DNA of 64,000 nucleotides from Larus michahellis (GCF_964199755.1 NC_133901.1:6859016-6923015), one strand, 5' to 3'; numbered from the stretch's first letter, positions 27,246 through 42,249 are shown. Numbers and translations: made by a program. The notes: generated from the letters alone by a model not told the origin.

Positions 27246-27655
27246 AGGACTTGCTGAGGCAGAGCCACAGTGGAGCCATCTGCTGCAAAGCTGAGCAGCC
27301 TTGGAGGCGACTTTTGTACCAATGATGGATAGTCAATGCCTTGGGTATTGGTACCTCACAGGCTGGATTCACCCATTTCCACAAGGGAGACTTCAACAGT
27401 TGTGAACCACCACGACACGATTGCTCCTTTGGCCACATCTCGGCAAACCGTGTTTTGCTGAGATGCCTCCAAACCCACCAGGGCAGAGGCACAACTTAGG
27501 GCCGCTCAGGTCTACATCGTCTTTCCAACCATCTGGGAGCAACTGAAGTGGAGACAGTCTCCCAACAAGTTGTGGAGTTGTTTTTTTGAATCCTTCGTTT
27601 GAAGTCCTATGGATGTAGATTTACTGGAAAAACTAGGGTGACTTTAGCCTACATC

Positions 27656-27712
27656 AATAATTTTCAGGTCCTCTGCAATCCTCTGCAATAATTTTCAGGT
27701 CCTTCAGCAATC
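27656..27712 (+). repeat. 31-bp imperfect tandem duplication
   Basis: The block AATAATTTTCAGGTCC begins at 27656 and again at 27687 (period 31), each followed by a CAGCAATC/CTGCAATC-like end, with a CTCTGC spacer. It is probably a replication-slippage duplication. Confidence 0.85.
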
Positions 27713-30631
27713 TCTTCCCATTGAAACCTGACCTGCATGGGATGAGGGATACTCTGTGCACTGACTGGTAGGTGACTATGGTGATCCAGTGTTTGGACAT
27801 GGCCACTGTACAGCGGAAGAGCACGAGATGAGGAGACGGGATCCAGCTCTTTGTACTGTGGATGAAGTAGTGTCTGAAAGGCTCACATCCCATTATCCAT
27901 AAAACAATAATGTTGGAATCTGAAGGCGTTTTCCATTCTCCAGGCCTGAGCCTTTCAGCAGCCAAATCCCTCTTAGAAGAATCTCAAATCTTACAAAAGG
28001 TGAAGGAAATCAGCGTCTCAGTACATTCACTTCATGCCTTGCATTAGTCAAGAAGGCAGCAACAGCCAGTTTTCCTGGCTTTTTTTCAATCACGGCTCTC
28101 CCCGTACTGTTTATTGCAATGCTATTATTCCCTGTTACTCATTTTCCTACATAAGCTGCAACACACTTACACTGGAGTGTGATTTACAGATGGAGAGAGT
28201 GATACCTTATTAAAAGAAAACGACCTTGCTTTTCAATGTCTAAGTCAAATCCTAAGGGTTAGCAAAGACTCCTCAAGGTCCCAGTCAGCTGTTGCATGCC
28301 TTTTATATGCCGTTCCTGGTATAAATTGCTTCTGAACATGCCTTCACCTGTCAGTTCTGTTGAGATATTTTTGAATGTCATAAACTCCTACATCTTAAAG
28401 CCAGGTGTTGAAAGAATCCCTATTATTATCACTACATTGTCAGTGACAATAACAACAGTTAATAAGTGATGATAGGGATATAAATGTCTGGTTCCTATGT
28501 ACAGCTTGTCATTTGCAGTCAAATCTAACACTGCTAGAGGAGCCTTTGAGAGCGAGTGCTGAAAAAATGGATGTCTTCTGGGAACTGGCTCCATAAAAAA
28601 AGGCGTCCATGTTTAATTCCGCTTAATCTTTTCTAACTTAAGTGTGTTCTGCTCATAAAAAGTGTGAGCCGGTGAACACATACACATGTGTATTAAGGAC
28701 TTTTTAATTCAAAAGGCTTGTCCCAGCCTCCTGTGGGATGAGAACGGGGGCTTGGCCACGTTGGCTTGGACGGCGTTACCAAAGTCTTGTTTCGGGAGGG
28801 AGTCAGTAGCTTTGACTCACAAATTAAAAAAAAAAGAAAAAAAAAAAAAAAGAAAGGAGGGAGGTAGTATACATACTGCCACTTCTCCAAACACAATATC
28901 ACGTCATTCCAGCGTCATGTTGCATGGTGGTTTATTTCTTCTCTATTTCATATAGGTTAAAATCGGTGACTTACTGATATTTTTCTCGGAAAATTGTTTA
29001 TAGCAGTTGTTTTTGCACCTCTCATGCAAAAAATTAAATATAGGCACTGAAGAGAATTGCCTACCATGCCTGGGTGAGACATGTCCTCGTGTTTTGCCTT
29101 ATCCTTGTTCCTAGGCTTTATGGGTCTGCTGAATATCCTTTGCAGGAAATCTCTTTCCCGTACACACACTGTGTATATTTTGCCTCTTACAACATATTAA
29201 ATAGCCCATGTAAGAAGAGCCCATGAATTATTGATGCTGTACCAGGAGAGAAAGTGTAGGGGGAACAGAGAGAATATTACATGACGCGGTAAAGCAAGCG
29301 CGTGTTTCAGTTAGATGCCTGGGTAAATAGCTCTGTGAGAAACCCGGTGGTTTGTTGCTCAGGGTATATCCAGTTGATCTCGGGTGCTTTCTTGCTCACT
29401 GTGGTTATCTCTTCCAGTTTTTAGGTTTTGAGCATAAGCTGATACAAAAGCTTCTACAAATTATTTAAGTGAGAAATTCAGCTCTGTCTTTAAACGGGAA
29501 ATGTAATTCCTTGCCTGTTGTAAATCCAAGGGACAGGGAGATCCGGGCTTCCCTGCTCCATTTTGATCTCTTTGCAGGGTTCACTGGCTGAATTTTCAAC
29601 ATATTATTTTTCCTGATGAATTATTCCTTTGGCTGCGAGGGGAATCCTTTGTTTGATGAATTCCCCTCCAGAATTTCACTCTGAATTTCCTACCTCAGCA
29701 AATTTCATTAGCTTGCATAAACATGAACTCATTTCTGCACGACCTGAGGGCTTTGTAACTATATATTGCCTCCAACTGACCACAGGTAAATTACCAAGCA
29801 AGGCATAAAGTTGAGGAAAGCAATAATTCTGCCCACCGTGGAAAAATGGCAACTATAGACAAGGATCTCCCACTCCCAAAATACATCTTTTTCTACCTTT
29901 TTAGGGTTGGGGTTTTTTTTGTGGACAGGGGTCAGAGCCCGTTTTGCCCTAGAGCGCAGGCTTTGTGCTTTGTTTTATGTCGGCTTCATGCTATCAGTTC
30001 TTTTCCTTTGACTGAAGTCAAACCTCAAACTGAAAATCACTCCTTCATCTATTACAGTGTGAGTCAGGGCAAAAAAAACCTTTACACTTTTTAGGAAATA
30101 ATTGGGTAATGTTATAACAGGACCTCCTAAGAAAATCACGGTAACAGGCTGTCATGGGTTTTCAAAGTAGAAAGGGGAAAATTTTTTCATGAGAGCCTTT
30201 AAACAGTTGCATCTGCAGACTTCAGGTGAACAAATTGCACGTGGGCAGCAAGGAATAAATCAAGCACTTACATAAATTTTTTAGTCTGTATTGTTCCTGT
30301 CCCAAGCTCTACAGTTTTTGCATATCATTTTGAGCATTTCAGAATTTGAAGTTATTTTTATCCTCTAAGAAGTAGCTTCTACATAAAGAGTGGTTGCGAA
30401 TGTATTATAAACTAGGATTAGCTTAATTAGGGACTTCACAAGAAAGTAATAACTATTTAAGCCCTGAAAACAAGCTAATTATTTTGTATCACATTGTTGC
30501 CAACACTGTCCTCCGTTCTCTTAAGGTGAATGTTCAGAAAGATGTATGGCAGACATCTAATTAACAGATTTCTTGCAATCACGTTACCAATTTTTTTATA
30601 ATATATTAAAATTCCTCTTTTATGCAACACG

Positions 30632-30668
30632 TCATATATATATATATACACACATATATATACACACG
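30632..30668 (+). repeat. (TA)n/(CA)n microsatellite
   Basis: A short alternating purine-pyrimidine tract that switches between TATATA and CACACA blocks. It has no coding context. Confidence 0.85.
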
Positions 30669-33600
30669 TTGCTACTCAAGTTAATTGACAGCATGATTCA
30701 GTGCTTTTTCTAAGATTACATCACCATCAAAGTTGCTGCTGGAGTTGCACGAGATACGACAGTGATTTTTCCCTAGTGCTCTGCTGAAAAACTCCCATAG
30801 TTTCGTGATTTATGCCACGCATCTTGACAAATTCCTTTTATTTATGTGACTTTATAATAATAAATTCATTCGAAACAGTTCAAGAAATCCAAAATAATAA
30901 GTAGAATCTGAGGATATGAACTTCCAAGAGCCAAGACCCCTTCAACAGCACCTGAAACCCCTCTGAAGCGTCTCTTCCCGATAGTCCTCATCCTGCTCTT
31001 CCACCACCACACGCTGGCGTTGGAGCTTACGTTAGATGCCAGGAGTTAGGAGCAGAAAGCCCATAAAATCCACACATTTCATATAATGCAATGGAATGTA
31101 AACTTATGGCAATTTTCTATAACTGATCTGTTTAAACTCATATGGAATATCTAGCATTTAATTCTTATCCGTGCTTTCCCCTTTTCTGCATGTGATACAT
31201 GCCTTTTCTTTAAAATCACCTTTTGCTTTTAAATTCCTCTGTTCTTACTTTTCCTATTCAATATCTCTTCATTGTTGCAGTGTCTCACGTTGTCTGTACT
31301 TCCCATTCCTTCAACATTTTTCACACGCATACATACACATCGTATACGTATTCCAAGATCTCACTGGTGTATCTGCAATTAATGACTCCATTTATCCTGA
31401 CACACAAACTCTTACAAAGTGACGATAAATGACTCCTGATTAGATAGCTGATTTCCATAAAAGAGCACTGGAACTGAAGCAGATGAATTCTCAGCTCTAC
31501 TTTTAACTGGCACATTGGCTCTGGTTCGTCCTAAATTTCCCACGGTGTTAGTCAATCTAAATCCCCGCAACCCTGCCTTAAAAAAAAAACAAAACAAAAC
31601 AGTAAAATTGATAAATGTAGAGATACATGATACAAAAGTATATAGTTTCAATAAATATAAATAACTCCATTTTAAATGGAATAACGCGAGCATACATATT
31701 CTGCTGCGAACCAAACAGCTGACAGAAAATGATTACACTATTATTAAGCATCTTTGCGGTTTCTGCTGCTAGGTATTGTCAAATCAAAATTATTAAGCTT
31801 CATTAGAGAGCTGGTGCCTTTAAAAGAATTCCTCTGAATGTCCTAGATGAAGGCCCCCTTCAATGAGGACTGATAGCGTTTCAGCTCTGCAGCATACCCA
31901 TTCTGGCCTTTTTTTTCCATCTTGAATTTCCCATGGTGTCATCTTATCTAATCATTGCTTGGTAATGCTGGCTCCGTAAGAAATCTTCCATAGAAAATGA
32001 GAGTTCATACATCTGTCTCCTGCTGAAAATGCTCATGAATAATGGCATGTCGCAGCACCAGTCAGTAAGAAAGCAAAGAGCGGTTCCAACCCTGTGTGAA
32101 AGGCAGAAGGCTCTGAAGGAAGAGAAATTCGATTCTTATTTTAATTTTGTATCAGGGGCTTCCTCAGATTGTCCCAAGCCCTTGAAGGAATATGAAGGGG
32201 GAAGTCACAAAGAAATTTTTTTTTTCTTCTCAGAGCAACAGCCAGACAAGGGATGCCTTCTGTGGCTGGTTAAGTGCAGTGACAGCCCTTTTTTTATACC
32301 CCTAAAGTAAAGCTCCGGAGGTGAGAGCCCCTGCGCACTCCTTGGTGACATTCACACCAGCCCGCGGGGGCTCAGCCACGGCGAGGAAGCCGCGTACGCG
32401 CGTGTGTGTGCGAGTAGGCAACTCCATCCACAGGCTTTGCATTCATATTTTCTTCTGACATTCCCATCAACTGAACGTCGTTGCCGTTTATTACTGCCAT
32501 AACTGGATGCTTATTAAGTTTATGTTCAATGTTTTGATCATAAAACGGATCCCGGCCTTCGTTTATTATAAGTGTAATCATCACCTCTTCCATATGCCCA
32601 GCTCTGCACGCTGGGGATCCCTGGCAGACCACCATGGCTACGGACCCTTCTCAGATGCCTCTGGCTGATGAAACAATTCATTTTTTTAAGTCTCTTATTG
32701 ACGTTGTGATCCCAAGAGCACAGTATGAGTTAAATATTTGCTTATTATAATTGCACATTTCACACGCTAGAAGCAATTTCTGTATTATATTACTGGTACA
32801 ATATTCTGCACTGTGGAACTCTCTCTAATAAGGAATCAAATTCAATCAGACTTGAGAACTATTCATGTGAATGACTACCATTACTTGATATCATCTGTAA
32901 TGCAATAAACTGAGTGTTTGATATAATGCTGTTATATGAGGGTTATGCATAACCTATTTGTTATCCATCATTTGAGTCGCTGAAATGGTGTGATCAAAAT
33001 TAATTACATTTTAGGGTATGTCTGAATTACAGCTAAACAAAAAAAAAAAAATTCAGTTTAAATGTGTTTTTTGGAGAAAAAAAAAATAGATGTGATGCTG
33101 CGATCTCATCTGCAAAATAGCTTTTCTTAAGAAGCTATGCATGCCACCAAGAAAGATTGTTCACGGCCTAAATATCTTGCATTTCAAGCTGCAACAATGC
33201 TGGCTAGAGGACGCGACCTTTCAAAGAAATATTGCGTGATATGAAAAATATTACATCAGCTTTCAAAATAGAAAACTGAAAAGTACTTAGAAAAAGAAAA
33301 GCATTTCCAAGTCAAATATTTTATATGAAGTGTTACCCATGGGAGCTTTTTTCATAAATGCATAAATGCAGCTTTTGGGGAATGCCCCTAATTGCTGTAT
33401 TACATATTCTTACACTCGGCAAACCGATTCCTAAATTTGAAAATAAATCAATTTGGGCTTTTTCAAGTAATAGGGATAGGCAGAAAATACTTTTTTTGCA
33501 TTTGATTACAGCAATTACTTGTGTACATAAGTAACTTTTAGGTCTTTAATAATTCGTGGAGAATGGCTTTTCTCTTAAAGCACAACTGCACCCCAGCCAA

Positions 33601-36600
33601 CGGGACGAATGTAGCACACAAAGAAGGTAAAGCCACGGGAGCCGGATCTGATGCTGAGCTACGTCTTTATCAGAGATGTATAGATAGATAGATATATAAG
33701 GGATGCAGTCGGAGGTATCACAAGGTGAGCCAGGGAGTGGAAGTGGAGCTGATGCTTAGCCTTGAAGGGAACATGTAGTGAGCACATGGCAGCCTCCTGG
33801 GAGGGGAAGAAAAAGAAAACAAAGGAGAAAGCAGAAATAGAGGTCAAGTCCTCCGGCCCCAGAGGAGGGGCTGGTATAGCCTGGGCAGTACTTAAAGAGC
33901 ACCTGAATAAAGGATGGGGAACACGTCATGCACAGAACAGGAGTTACTTTAAAGGAAATCCTCTCTTCTCATCGTTAAAAAAAGGTTTCATGCGTGCAGC
34001 TATACCAGACCTCCAAAGAGAAGCTGTGTGAGCTGATGGATGGGGCTCGGCGTCCCGGGCGGGAGGTCACGGCAGCTTCTGGCTGGTGCCTGACCTGCCC
34101 GCTGCGCTTCACTGCTCCATCCCTTCCACATCCGTCCCACTCCTACAGCCACACCGCAAACGCTTGGAGAACACGCGGTGTCTGCACCTCGCAAAGCTCA
34201 CTTGGGATGCTCTAATTCAACGTAAGAAATATTTAGTGGGTAACAAGAAGCGTTACGGTTGTATCAACCCTGACACTACATCGCTCTAGAAGCTACGAAT
34301 AATATTAGTGATAGATGGGAAGTATTTTGGGGGTTGTGAGCTAATCCTAGTACCTTTGAAATATCCTTAGGATTTACCAAATGGTTTCTGACATGTCTTG
34401 TGAAAAGCTCTTCGAGTACTTAGCGTTTTCTTCCATTATTCCTGCCCATCTAAGATACGTGGCTCCTTTTAAACTGATTTTCAGACAAAATTTATTGACT
34501 TTCCTTCTATTTCTTTATCAAGTTATCTTAGGCAAAATCAAAACAGAAAAAAAAAATTAGTTTCTTTTTTTTGTCGACATCTTATAGGAGTTTAAAATCC
34601 AGTGAAATCGTTTCGTTGAATTATGTCCTGCTAGACTTTGTAATAATTCTGCCCTCCTCCTTTTAAATCTTCACGGTTTTGCTAATTACCTTCCAGGTTG
34701 GTGTGGATAAACCTAGTGCAGATGCCAGGATTCTCTGATCATATGAAATGTTAAGGCTTGCTATTAAATCTTCAAAAAATTATGCGCAGGGTCACACGTT
34801 AGTGAGAATTCTGGGAATGTTAAGCTGGAATTTTAAAAGCTGCTGAAAAAATAACTATTGACAACCAGCACAATTCATCCTATATTTGCTTACAGCTCTG
34901 TTTTATACATATATATGAACTTTCAGACTCATTTATTCGCTTTACTGACATGAATAACCAAGGGCATGATTTATAATGATTTGTCATCCAGTATTAGATT
35001 AAAAAAAGTTTAATTAATTTTTCATTAGCCACAGTTAATGATGGGCTTGTTAACCATCTTGAGGTGAAGCCAAGAGCTATTAGCTATATTAAGGACCAGT
35101 TTCAAGAAAATTACTTCTTTTATAATCCCCAAAATGAGTTATAATGTTTTTCCCCTTTCAGAAAACAGTTTTAAGGTATATAGATATATTAAAATCTATA
35201 CAGACGACAGGCGTTGAGGAAAGCTGGTCACGTAATAGGAATTACCGACCAATTTTTGTACCAATGAAAATGAAATCAAACTCCTTGAGGATTATTCTAA
35301 AGAAATAGCCTTGTGAAATACCAGTTCTGCTACTTAAATCAAAACATAAGTTTATCACATAGCAAAGGACCGAACTAGAGTGGGTTACTATTTGGAGGAA
35401 CACCTTTGCCTCCACTAGACTTCTGCCTGTTGTCTCAACTGTCTGTCTCACTAAAACAGAAATTAGGGTTTGAACTGAAAATGTAATTGACGACATAATT
35501 TAATTGAAAAATCAGTTTGCCCTGCTCTGTGGCCCCTGCTGGGTGGGAAGGCTGAGCACGGCAGTGATCGTTGTGCTGTGGTCTAAGACTTGGAGAACTT
35601 ACAAAAGAATAAGAAATATTTATGAGAAATTAATACGTAAAAATGTGGGTGGGGGGAAAGAAATAGAAATTATTTTCCTAGCAAGCCTCCTTCTGATGTT
35701 CAGAAAGAGGGCTTACATTAAAAATAAAATCAAAATCTTAAAAATCAGTGTCTAAACATAGAGAATGAACAAGATGAGTACTCTTAAATTTTATTTTGAA
35801 TGGGTGGGAGGAGCAGGCCTATTGAAAACAAGGAGAAACATGACTGCTCGGTAACTCTAAACCCTCAAGCATTGTACCTGTGGGTTTGAACAGGAATTTA
35901 GAAACCTAACTTTTAGTGTCAATTTCAGCAAATTTTGACCAGAACCTACGTTCAATAAAAATGTACTTAACTTATGTAAACCTCTGTATGAGAATGAAAA
36001 TACTGTCTCACAAAAGATTTTAAATTCCGTTCCATTCCAAACTGCAACAGATTTTCAACATTTCTCCACAGCACGTACGGGAAAAGGTGAGAAAGCCATT
36101 TTCTGTGGCTTCAAATGTTTTCATTAAGTTGTCTTCCATTTTTAATGTTACCATAACATACATAATACAACCCCAAAATGTTAGAAACTCAAACTGAAGC
36201 TTGCTTCAAAATTTAGATATTAAAAAACCCAAACTATTTTCATCTTACAAGACACTTTTGCCCTTTTTTTCCTAAATGAAATTTCAACAAACATGGCATG
36301 AATTTGACATGGTGCCAAGAGCTTCCATATGAGTTTCAGTAGAAATTCAGAGCAAAACAAGCCCCAACGCAATGACTGATGAGAGAAGGGAAGAGAGAAC
36401 TGAGCAGAATCAGCCCCCAACGACGGACTGTGTCCTCTAACATTTTAAAAGAAGATATTTGGCCTCAAGCTGACAAGCTTAGACACAACTAACTGCATTC
36501 CTACAGCACGGTGTCCCCCAAATACAAAGTTTCAGTCATTCTGTGCTTGTCCTGTGGACGTAGCATGGATTTATGGTTGTCTTTAACCACCTCGGGAATT

Positions 36601-39600
36601 TAACTGTGTGTTAGTAATTTCGTGAACACAAATCCCACCTCCTGTTCCCTGTTCATTGGGATTGCTGCTGTAATCCCCCTGTAAACCCAAACCCCAACCA
36701 TGCTGCAGCTGGACTTCTCCACACACATGAGTGATTCGGGCTGCGCACACGGGCAGGTGGGATGCTGGATTTCCAGCTCCGCATGGCACCGAGGGTCTCC
36801 ATGAGCAGCGCAGAGACGTCTGCGTGGACAATGCCGATGACAAAGAGACATCATCCAACCTTGGGAAATGCAAACGTGAGCATAAGGAATCTTTGTCCTG
36901 ACCCAGAAAGGAATCATGGAAAATAAAGAAGATATGTAGCAATATCTGGATGCACGGTGACCTTCCCATTTATATGAATTTCTCTGTATGATGATGACCT
37001 AAACAAGCATTTACAGTCAACGTGACATGCGGCAACCACAGCATCTCCCTGTTCAAGTCCATTCTGGAAAGGCAATATTTCATTGCGAGCAAGAATATGC
37101 ACTTGAAAAGCATAAAGAGAAGCGTAAGACCCTCTAAATGTCTTGCCTGAAGCAATCTGTTTCCTTTCACAGCATTGCTCTTGAAACAGGTCTACAAGGA
37201 CTGTTCTTAGCACTTCTCATCGGCACTGCAGCGACGAGGGCACAGTTCTCACCCCAGATCCATGCAGAGATCCCAGAAACACAGGTGGCTGCCGCAGCCC
37301 CATCACAGCCGCGTCTCCCGCGCGTACCACCGAACCACGAGCTCTTCTCACCGCACAACGCAGGTCCCACACCTCTCCAGCAGCTACGCTACCAAATCCC
37401 ACCCCAACACTAAGGTCGGGAGCCGTACGTGCGTCCCTGCTGAAGCACTGCAGGGGAGGACACGAGGCTGCAGGACCTTCCTCCTGGAGCTCCAGGCACG
37501 GGGTCCCCTCCATGGCTGGGCGTCCCTCCGCCTCGCTGCCTCTAGAAGGCTGCCTGCGGGGACACGCCGTTCACCCGTTTGGGGAAAGCTGCTGAACCAA
37601 ATCTGTATATTCTAAAATGGGATGCTGAAATCAAGCCATACACATGGAAGAAGAAGGGCTTATATAAGCAAGCACAAAAAATTGTATTTTTTTTTTCCTC
37701 AATATAAACCCATTTAAGCCAAATTCACTTAGCTGGTGCTTTGTGCCAGGCACCTTCAACTTCTACTGAAATGATCAAACGCACTTCTCCATATTCACTT
37801 GGATTTTTTTCACCTAACAACATCAATATAGATATTGGGTCGATACAAGTATTTGGTCATTCCAAATAATAAGGCACAAAGCGTACGAGCTCCTCACAGC
37901 TCTTCAGTGCACAGTTACTTTTACGCACGGGTGACCGTGCAGCTGAAGAGGACGCGTGGAAGGAGCAGCAGTAAAAGCGCACCAGCTGCCACAGCCCTGG
38001 CCTCTCTCACCGTCTCTGTGCTTGACATTACAGCCTTAATAATGCTATTTTAACGCAGGACTTTGGCAGGAGTGGAGGTATTGATAAAACTATCCAATAT
38101 TAGAGCAAAGTCCCGGCGATCTGTCTTATGAAAATTATAGGCTTTTATTCCTCCTGTTAGCAATAGTAGGTGTCTGTCTATCATTTATTAATCAGTCTTT
38201 ACTGGATACTATAGTGGAAAGAAATAAATTGCAGATTTCACAGCTAAGCAGAAAGAAGGGGAAAGAAGCGTAGATGGAGCCTCCTGGGTCTACATTGTGC
38301 TCCGGCGGACCTGGGAAGGGAATGTAGGGCACATCGTCTGCAAGAGCGACACATCTTCACCCTCCCCGCATCCTCCCAGGTCACTTTCTCCAAATTGCCC
38401 CTTATCTCTGCAAACCACAGCTCACATGATCCAGCGGCGGGTTTTTTCTGGTGCAGAGAAGTAAATTCCAACGACTCTGAAAAATCAGGGATTTGGCTCC
38501 TTAAAAGAGAAATTGCTAAAGTTCTGGTGAAAATAAATTCCAGCTGGTTCTAGTGAAGCGATGTTCTGTCCAAAAATGGCTGGGCAGAAGCCGTGCCTAC
38601 ATGCCTGTTCGGGGAACATAAGGATACTACACTGAGGCTTAGGACTTACTAGATCGTACAGATGTCAGACACAAACTAGTACAATATCCTCGGGGGGGGA
38701 GGGAAATCATTTTATGACCTATAAACCACATAAAGGAGCAAAGTCAGAGACAGTTTTAGACGAAGATGGAGGAGCAAATGTGCACTGCTAAACTCCCAGC
38801 TTAATGGGCTGTATGTATGTTCTGAACTAGAGGACTAAATTTAGCGTCCCTGCCAAAATTACAGCAAAGAGACTGGAAACACGTCCCCCAGCGTTGGTCC
38901 CGTTGCTTTTGGCACTGTCCCTCTCACACGACCCGTTAGCTGTTGTGCCCAGGGCTGGCGCTGAGGACAGGGCCGCAGTGTGCCACCTCCGGCACCTCCC
39001 AGAACACGTCAGGCGGTGACGGATGGGAGGAAAAACCCTCGCAGCAACACTAGCGCTGCTGTGGGAATTTGTCATGGTGACACTGATGGTACCGAGAGTC
39101 CTACATTCTAATGATTGGTTTACAATAAAAATTACTCCAAATGCTGGATCAGAAAAAGGATGGTTCAGTCCATCAAATCACTGTCAGCTGCAAATTAGGT
39201 TGCCCATCCCTAGGCAATGGGGAACATAATTGGCTTTGTCCATCGCTGGTTTTATTTTTATCTGTTCTGTTAAAGTCAGGCTCTTCCCTCGCTCGCCCTG
39301 GTACAAAGAGAGAATAAAGGGCTCGGTGCAGAAAGGCTCTTTCACTCCCTACACCCGCAATAAATGGGGCAAGTTAGCCCTGAATTTCTAAAATTAGCCA
39401 AAGATTCTTTGAGGGACCGCTTTCTGTCAGACCCAGGTTACCTTCATGGAAGAAAGGTATTATAAATATAATAATATAAATGGTATTTTAGCATAGGGAC
39501 TTCCAGGAGCCTCGGACTGAAACAACCCTTAAACCACAAGTGGCCAGTGCTCTACTTCGGTCCCCAGGGTTACACAAGAGGGGCTGGGGCCGGGGGGGAG

Positions 39601-40224
39601 CTGGAAACCTTCTCTTTTCTCATCCTGTAAGTATCGCAGTCACTTTAAAACCTGCTATAGTTTGCTGAAGACAGGCTGGAAACACGCACATCTAACGCCT
39701 CCCTTCTTAGGGACTGATCATTTTGACAGCGTCGGTTGCAAGGCAAAGCGGTTGCAATGCGATGCCTTGGCGTCTCTACAAAATGTGATAATGTAAGGTG
39801 AGGTTATGGAGTTGTGTTGGGCTGAAATAACCACCAATAGACTTTACTGGGAGCATATGAGCAATGCGAAACCATTACTACCCCCAAAGCGTCGGGATAT
39901 GCTGCTTTTGCTGCCGGGAACACCTGTGCTGCAAACTTGAAGTGGAAGTAGCCGCCATGCCCAGCATGACATACAACTGTCAGACGGTCGAGACTCTCTC
40001 TCCAACTCTCCTTCAAATCCATATAGGTTAGTATTCAGCTGCCTATAAGCTCCAAATATTCCTATGTTCTCCTCCCCGTGCACAAGTTTTAAGCCTGTGC
40101 CCTTCCCTGGGTAGCAGAGGTTTCTCAACACATTTCCCTGACATCGCAGGGTACAGTCAGACTCAGAAAAGGAGAAAATCCACTGGAAAAATAAATATAG
40201 CTGAGTAAGTAGGAGGGGGAACAA

Positions 40225-40260
40225 TGTCTGTCATCTTAACCTGTCTGTCATCTTAACCTG
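40225..40260 (+). repeat. 17-bp perfect tandem duplication
   Basis: TGTCTGTCATCTTAACC occurs twice back to back (40225-40241 and 40242-40258), followed by the first two bases of a third copy. It lies in unique non-coding sequence. Confidence 0.9.
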
Positions 40261-41674
40261 GAGAATTCGCTGCTCTACTTACTCGGCTCTCCCTTTCTCT
40301 CATTCTAACTTTAGGGCAATTTAGCAGTCACCTGTGTACCTGGGAAATCCGCCGCCGTGCTAACGGCTTGTCGAAGCTCTGGCTCTGCGTGGGGAAATAA
40401 GGGCACGCACCAGGCCAAGGGAGAGGGGAGCTTTAACTAACCTTCGTGTTGCACCCACTACCAAAGAACTACGCCTATGAATAAGTTCTCATAGGACTAT
40501 GTTCATCAGCAACAGCCAACAATTCAGAGTGAGGACAAATTGCGGACCTCTACAAGGTACAAGCCGCTATAAAGAAGTAACAATTATTTATTGTCCCCCT
40601 GCTCCTGTAGGTTTGTGTCCCGTTTGTGTCCCCCTTGCCTCGCTGCCTATGTGCGCAGGTGGCAGAAATTATGCTCTGTGGCGCTGCCTCGGCTTTGCCC
40701 AACCAGGAGCTGCTGTAACCTGAAGGGCCAGGCAGAAGAATTTATTTAAAAGTTTGGAAAGATGCATATTATAGTGATCAAGACTTATGAAGAACTAGTG
40801 AAAGGTTGTTATTGCCGTTGTTACTGCTATTATTATAGTTCTTATTATGATGTTATATTAATACGCAATGGTAGGTGAAAACCACGGAGAAAGGGGTTTG
40901 AAGATACCTCCTTGCCCCCCATCTCATCTCAGGCTGGGGGACAGGTCTGCCACTAACCCGGTGCCCCAATCTCATTCCCCGGAAATAGCAGAAATTATAG
41001 AAATAATTCTGGCATACCAAAAAACCTCGCATCTAACCTCAAAAAAGCATCCTGCGCTGGGGCATCACGCGTCTGAGAGCTTTGCGGCTCAGGCCGGCGC
41101 CGCCGTTGCAGATGGGCTTCGGGTGGGTTTGCCGTGATAAGGCTTTCACGTGACATCGCGTCTAGGTTGTCAGCGAAAGTCCCGGGGATTAGTGTCCCCT
41201 GAAATCTCGCTAAGCGGCTTGCCCTAAAATGTGCTTTATGTGGATCATTCACAGAACTGCAGGAGACAAAACATTGATTATTCCTAAAAAAACAGATATT
41301 TTATTTTTTTTTATAATTCTGTTTAACATGCATTTGAACACTTGGGCTGCGTTGTGGAGCACTTTGCTCATTTTTTAAAAGTCTGGAAAGAAATACCAAA
41401 TGTGGCCCTGCTCTAAACTGTAAAACGAAAATCAGAAGCAAAAGCCTTTTACCTTTCTCTTTAATTGAATCCAGCTGGCCTCCTTCTACCCTGCCTTGCA
41501 GTCATTTACAGATATGCAAATGGTTTGAAAAAAATGTTGCCATTTTCATCTGCATTGCACACCAGAAAATCAGAAAATGCGTGTGTTTTCATAGGTTTTT
41601 CGGCAGTTTTGCCATCCTGCTGCTTTCATGTTTTAAACCGGTTTAACGGTACAATATGCTTCAGTCATATATTG

Positions 41675-41698
41675 AAAAAAAAAAAAAAAAAAAAAAAA
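41675..41698 (+). repeat. A24 homopolymer
   Basis: A run of 24 adenines. I see no adjacent SINE or processed-pseudogene body on its 5' side and no target duplication, so I do not interpret it as a retroposon tail. Confidence 0.9.
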
Positions 41699-42249
41699 TC
41701 AGTCTCTACCTGGACAATATTGATGATGTCCCTGAAAACTTTCACGTCTACAGGGTAATTTTTAGAAACGCCTGTCAGCACGAGGAGCAAAAGCGAGAGG
41801 CCAGGGGTTGCGGGGAGAAGCGGTGGAAGGGGACAGGAGGGCTGAAGCCCACGAGGAGACGTGAAGCTCTGCTGCTGGTGGTGGCTCCCACGGCCGTGGG
41901 AGGGCGAGACGCACACACAGCATCTCTCCTTTGTCTCTGCCCTCTCCGCTTGCTTAGATATCTCACATCGGCAGCAAAAATTGGATTTTTTTTCAAGATG
42001 CCGCAGAGCTGTTTTCCTTCCTGTCTGCGTTGGGCAATTGCCTGCTTCCCTGTGGCCAGTGTTGGCCTTGGTTGGACCCATGTGTGCTACGGTCAGGAGT
42101 AACACAATGTGGCAGTCGTGCAGTTTGGCAGTAAAACCACTCTGGCAGGGCATTACAAAGGGCCTTGTCTAACTTGCGTGTTTAAGTTGGAAAATCATTG
42201 AAGTTTGAGCGACTCTTCAGTAGCATTTAGGTAAGGCTGGCCCCAAACG

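Larger units (their letters stand above)
24511..42249. other. Non-coding gene-desert segment
   Basis: No gene supported. ORFs are short, overlapping and featureless. The base composition is AT-rich, with AT-dense stretches such as 30.3-30.7, 32.7-33.5 and 34.5-35.2 kb, and a local GC-richer patch at 37.2-37.6 kb that is not CpG-island-like in density. A CR1 fragment, two short tandem duplications, a TA/CA tract and an A24 tract inside it are listed separately. Long-range enhancers of the downstream gene could lie here but cannot be identified without cross-species alignment. Confidence 0.7.

Noticed and set aside
41665..42153. 162-codon minus and 148-codon plus ORFs
   Set aside because: Both run through the A24 tract as poly-Phe or poly-Lys and overlap each other; no domain. 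Not a gene.
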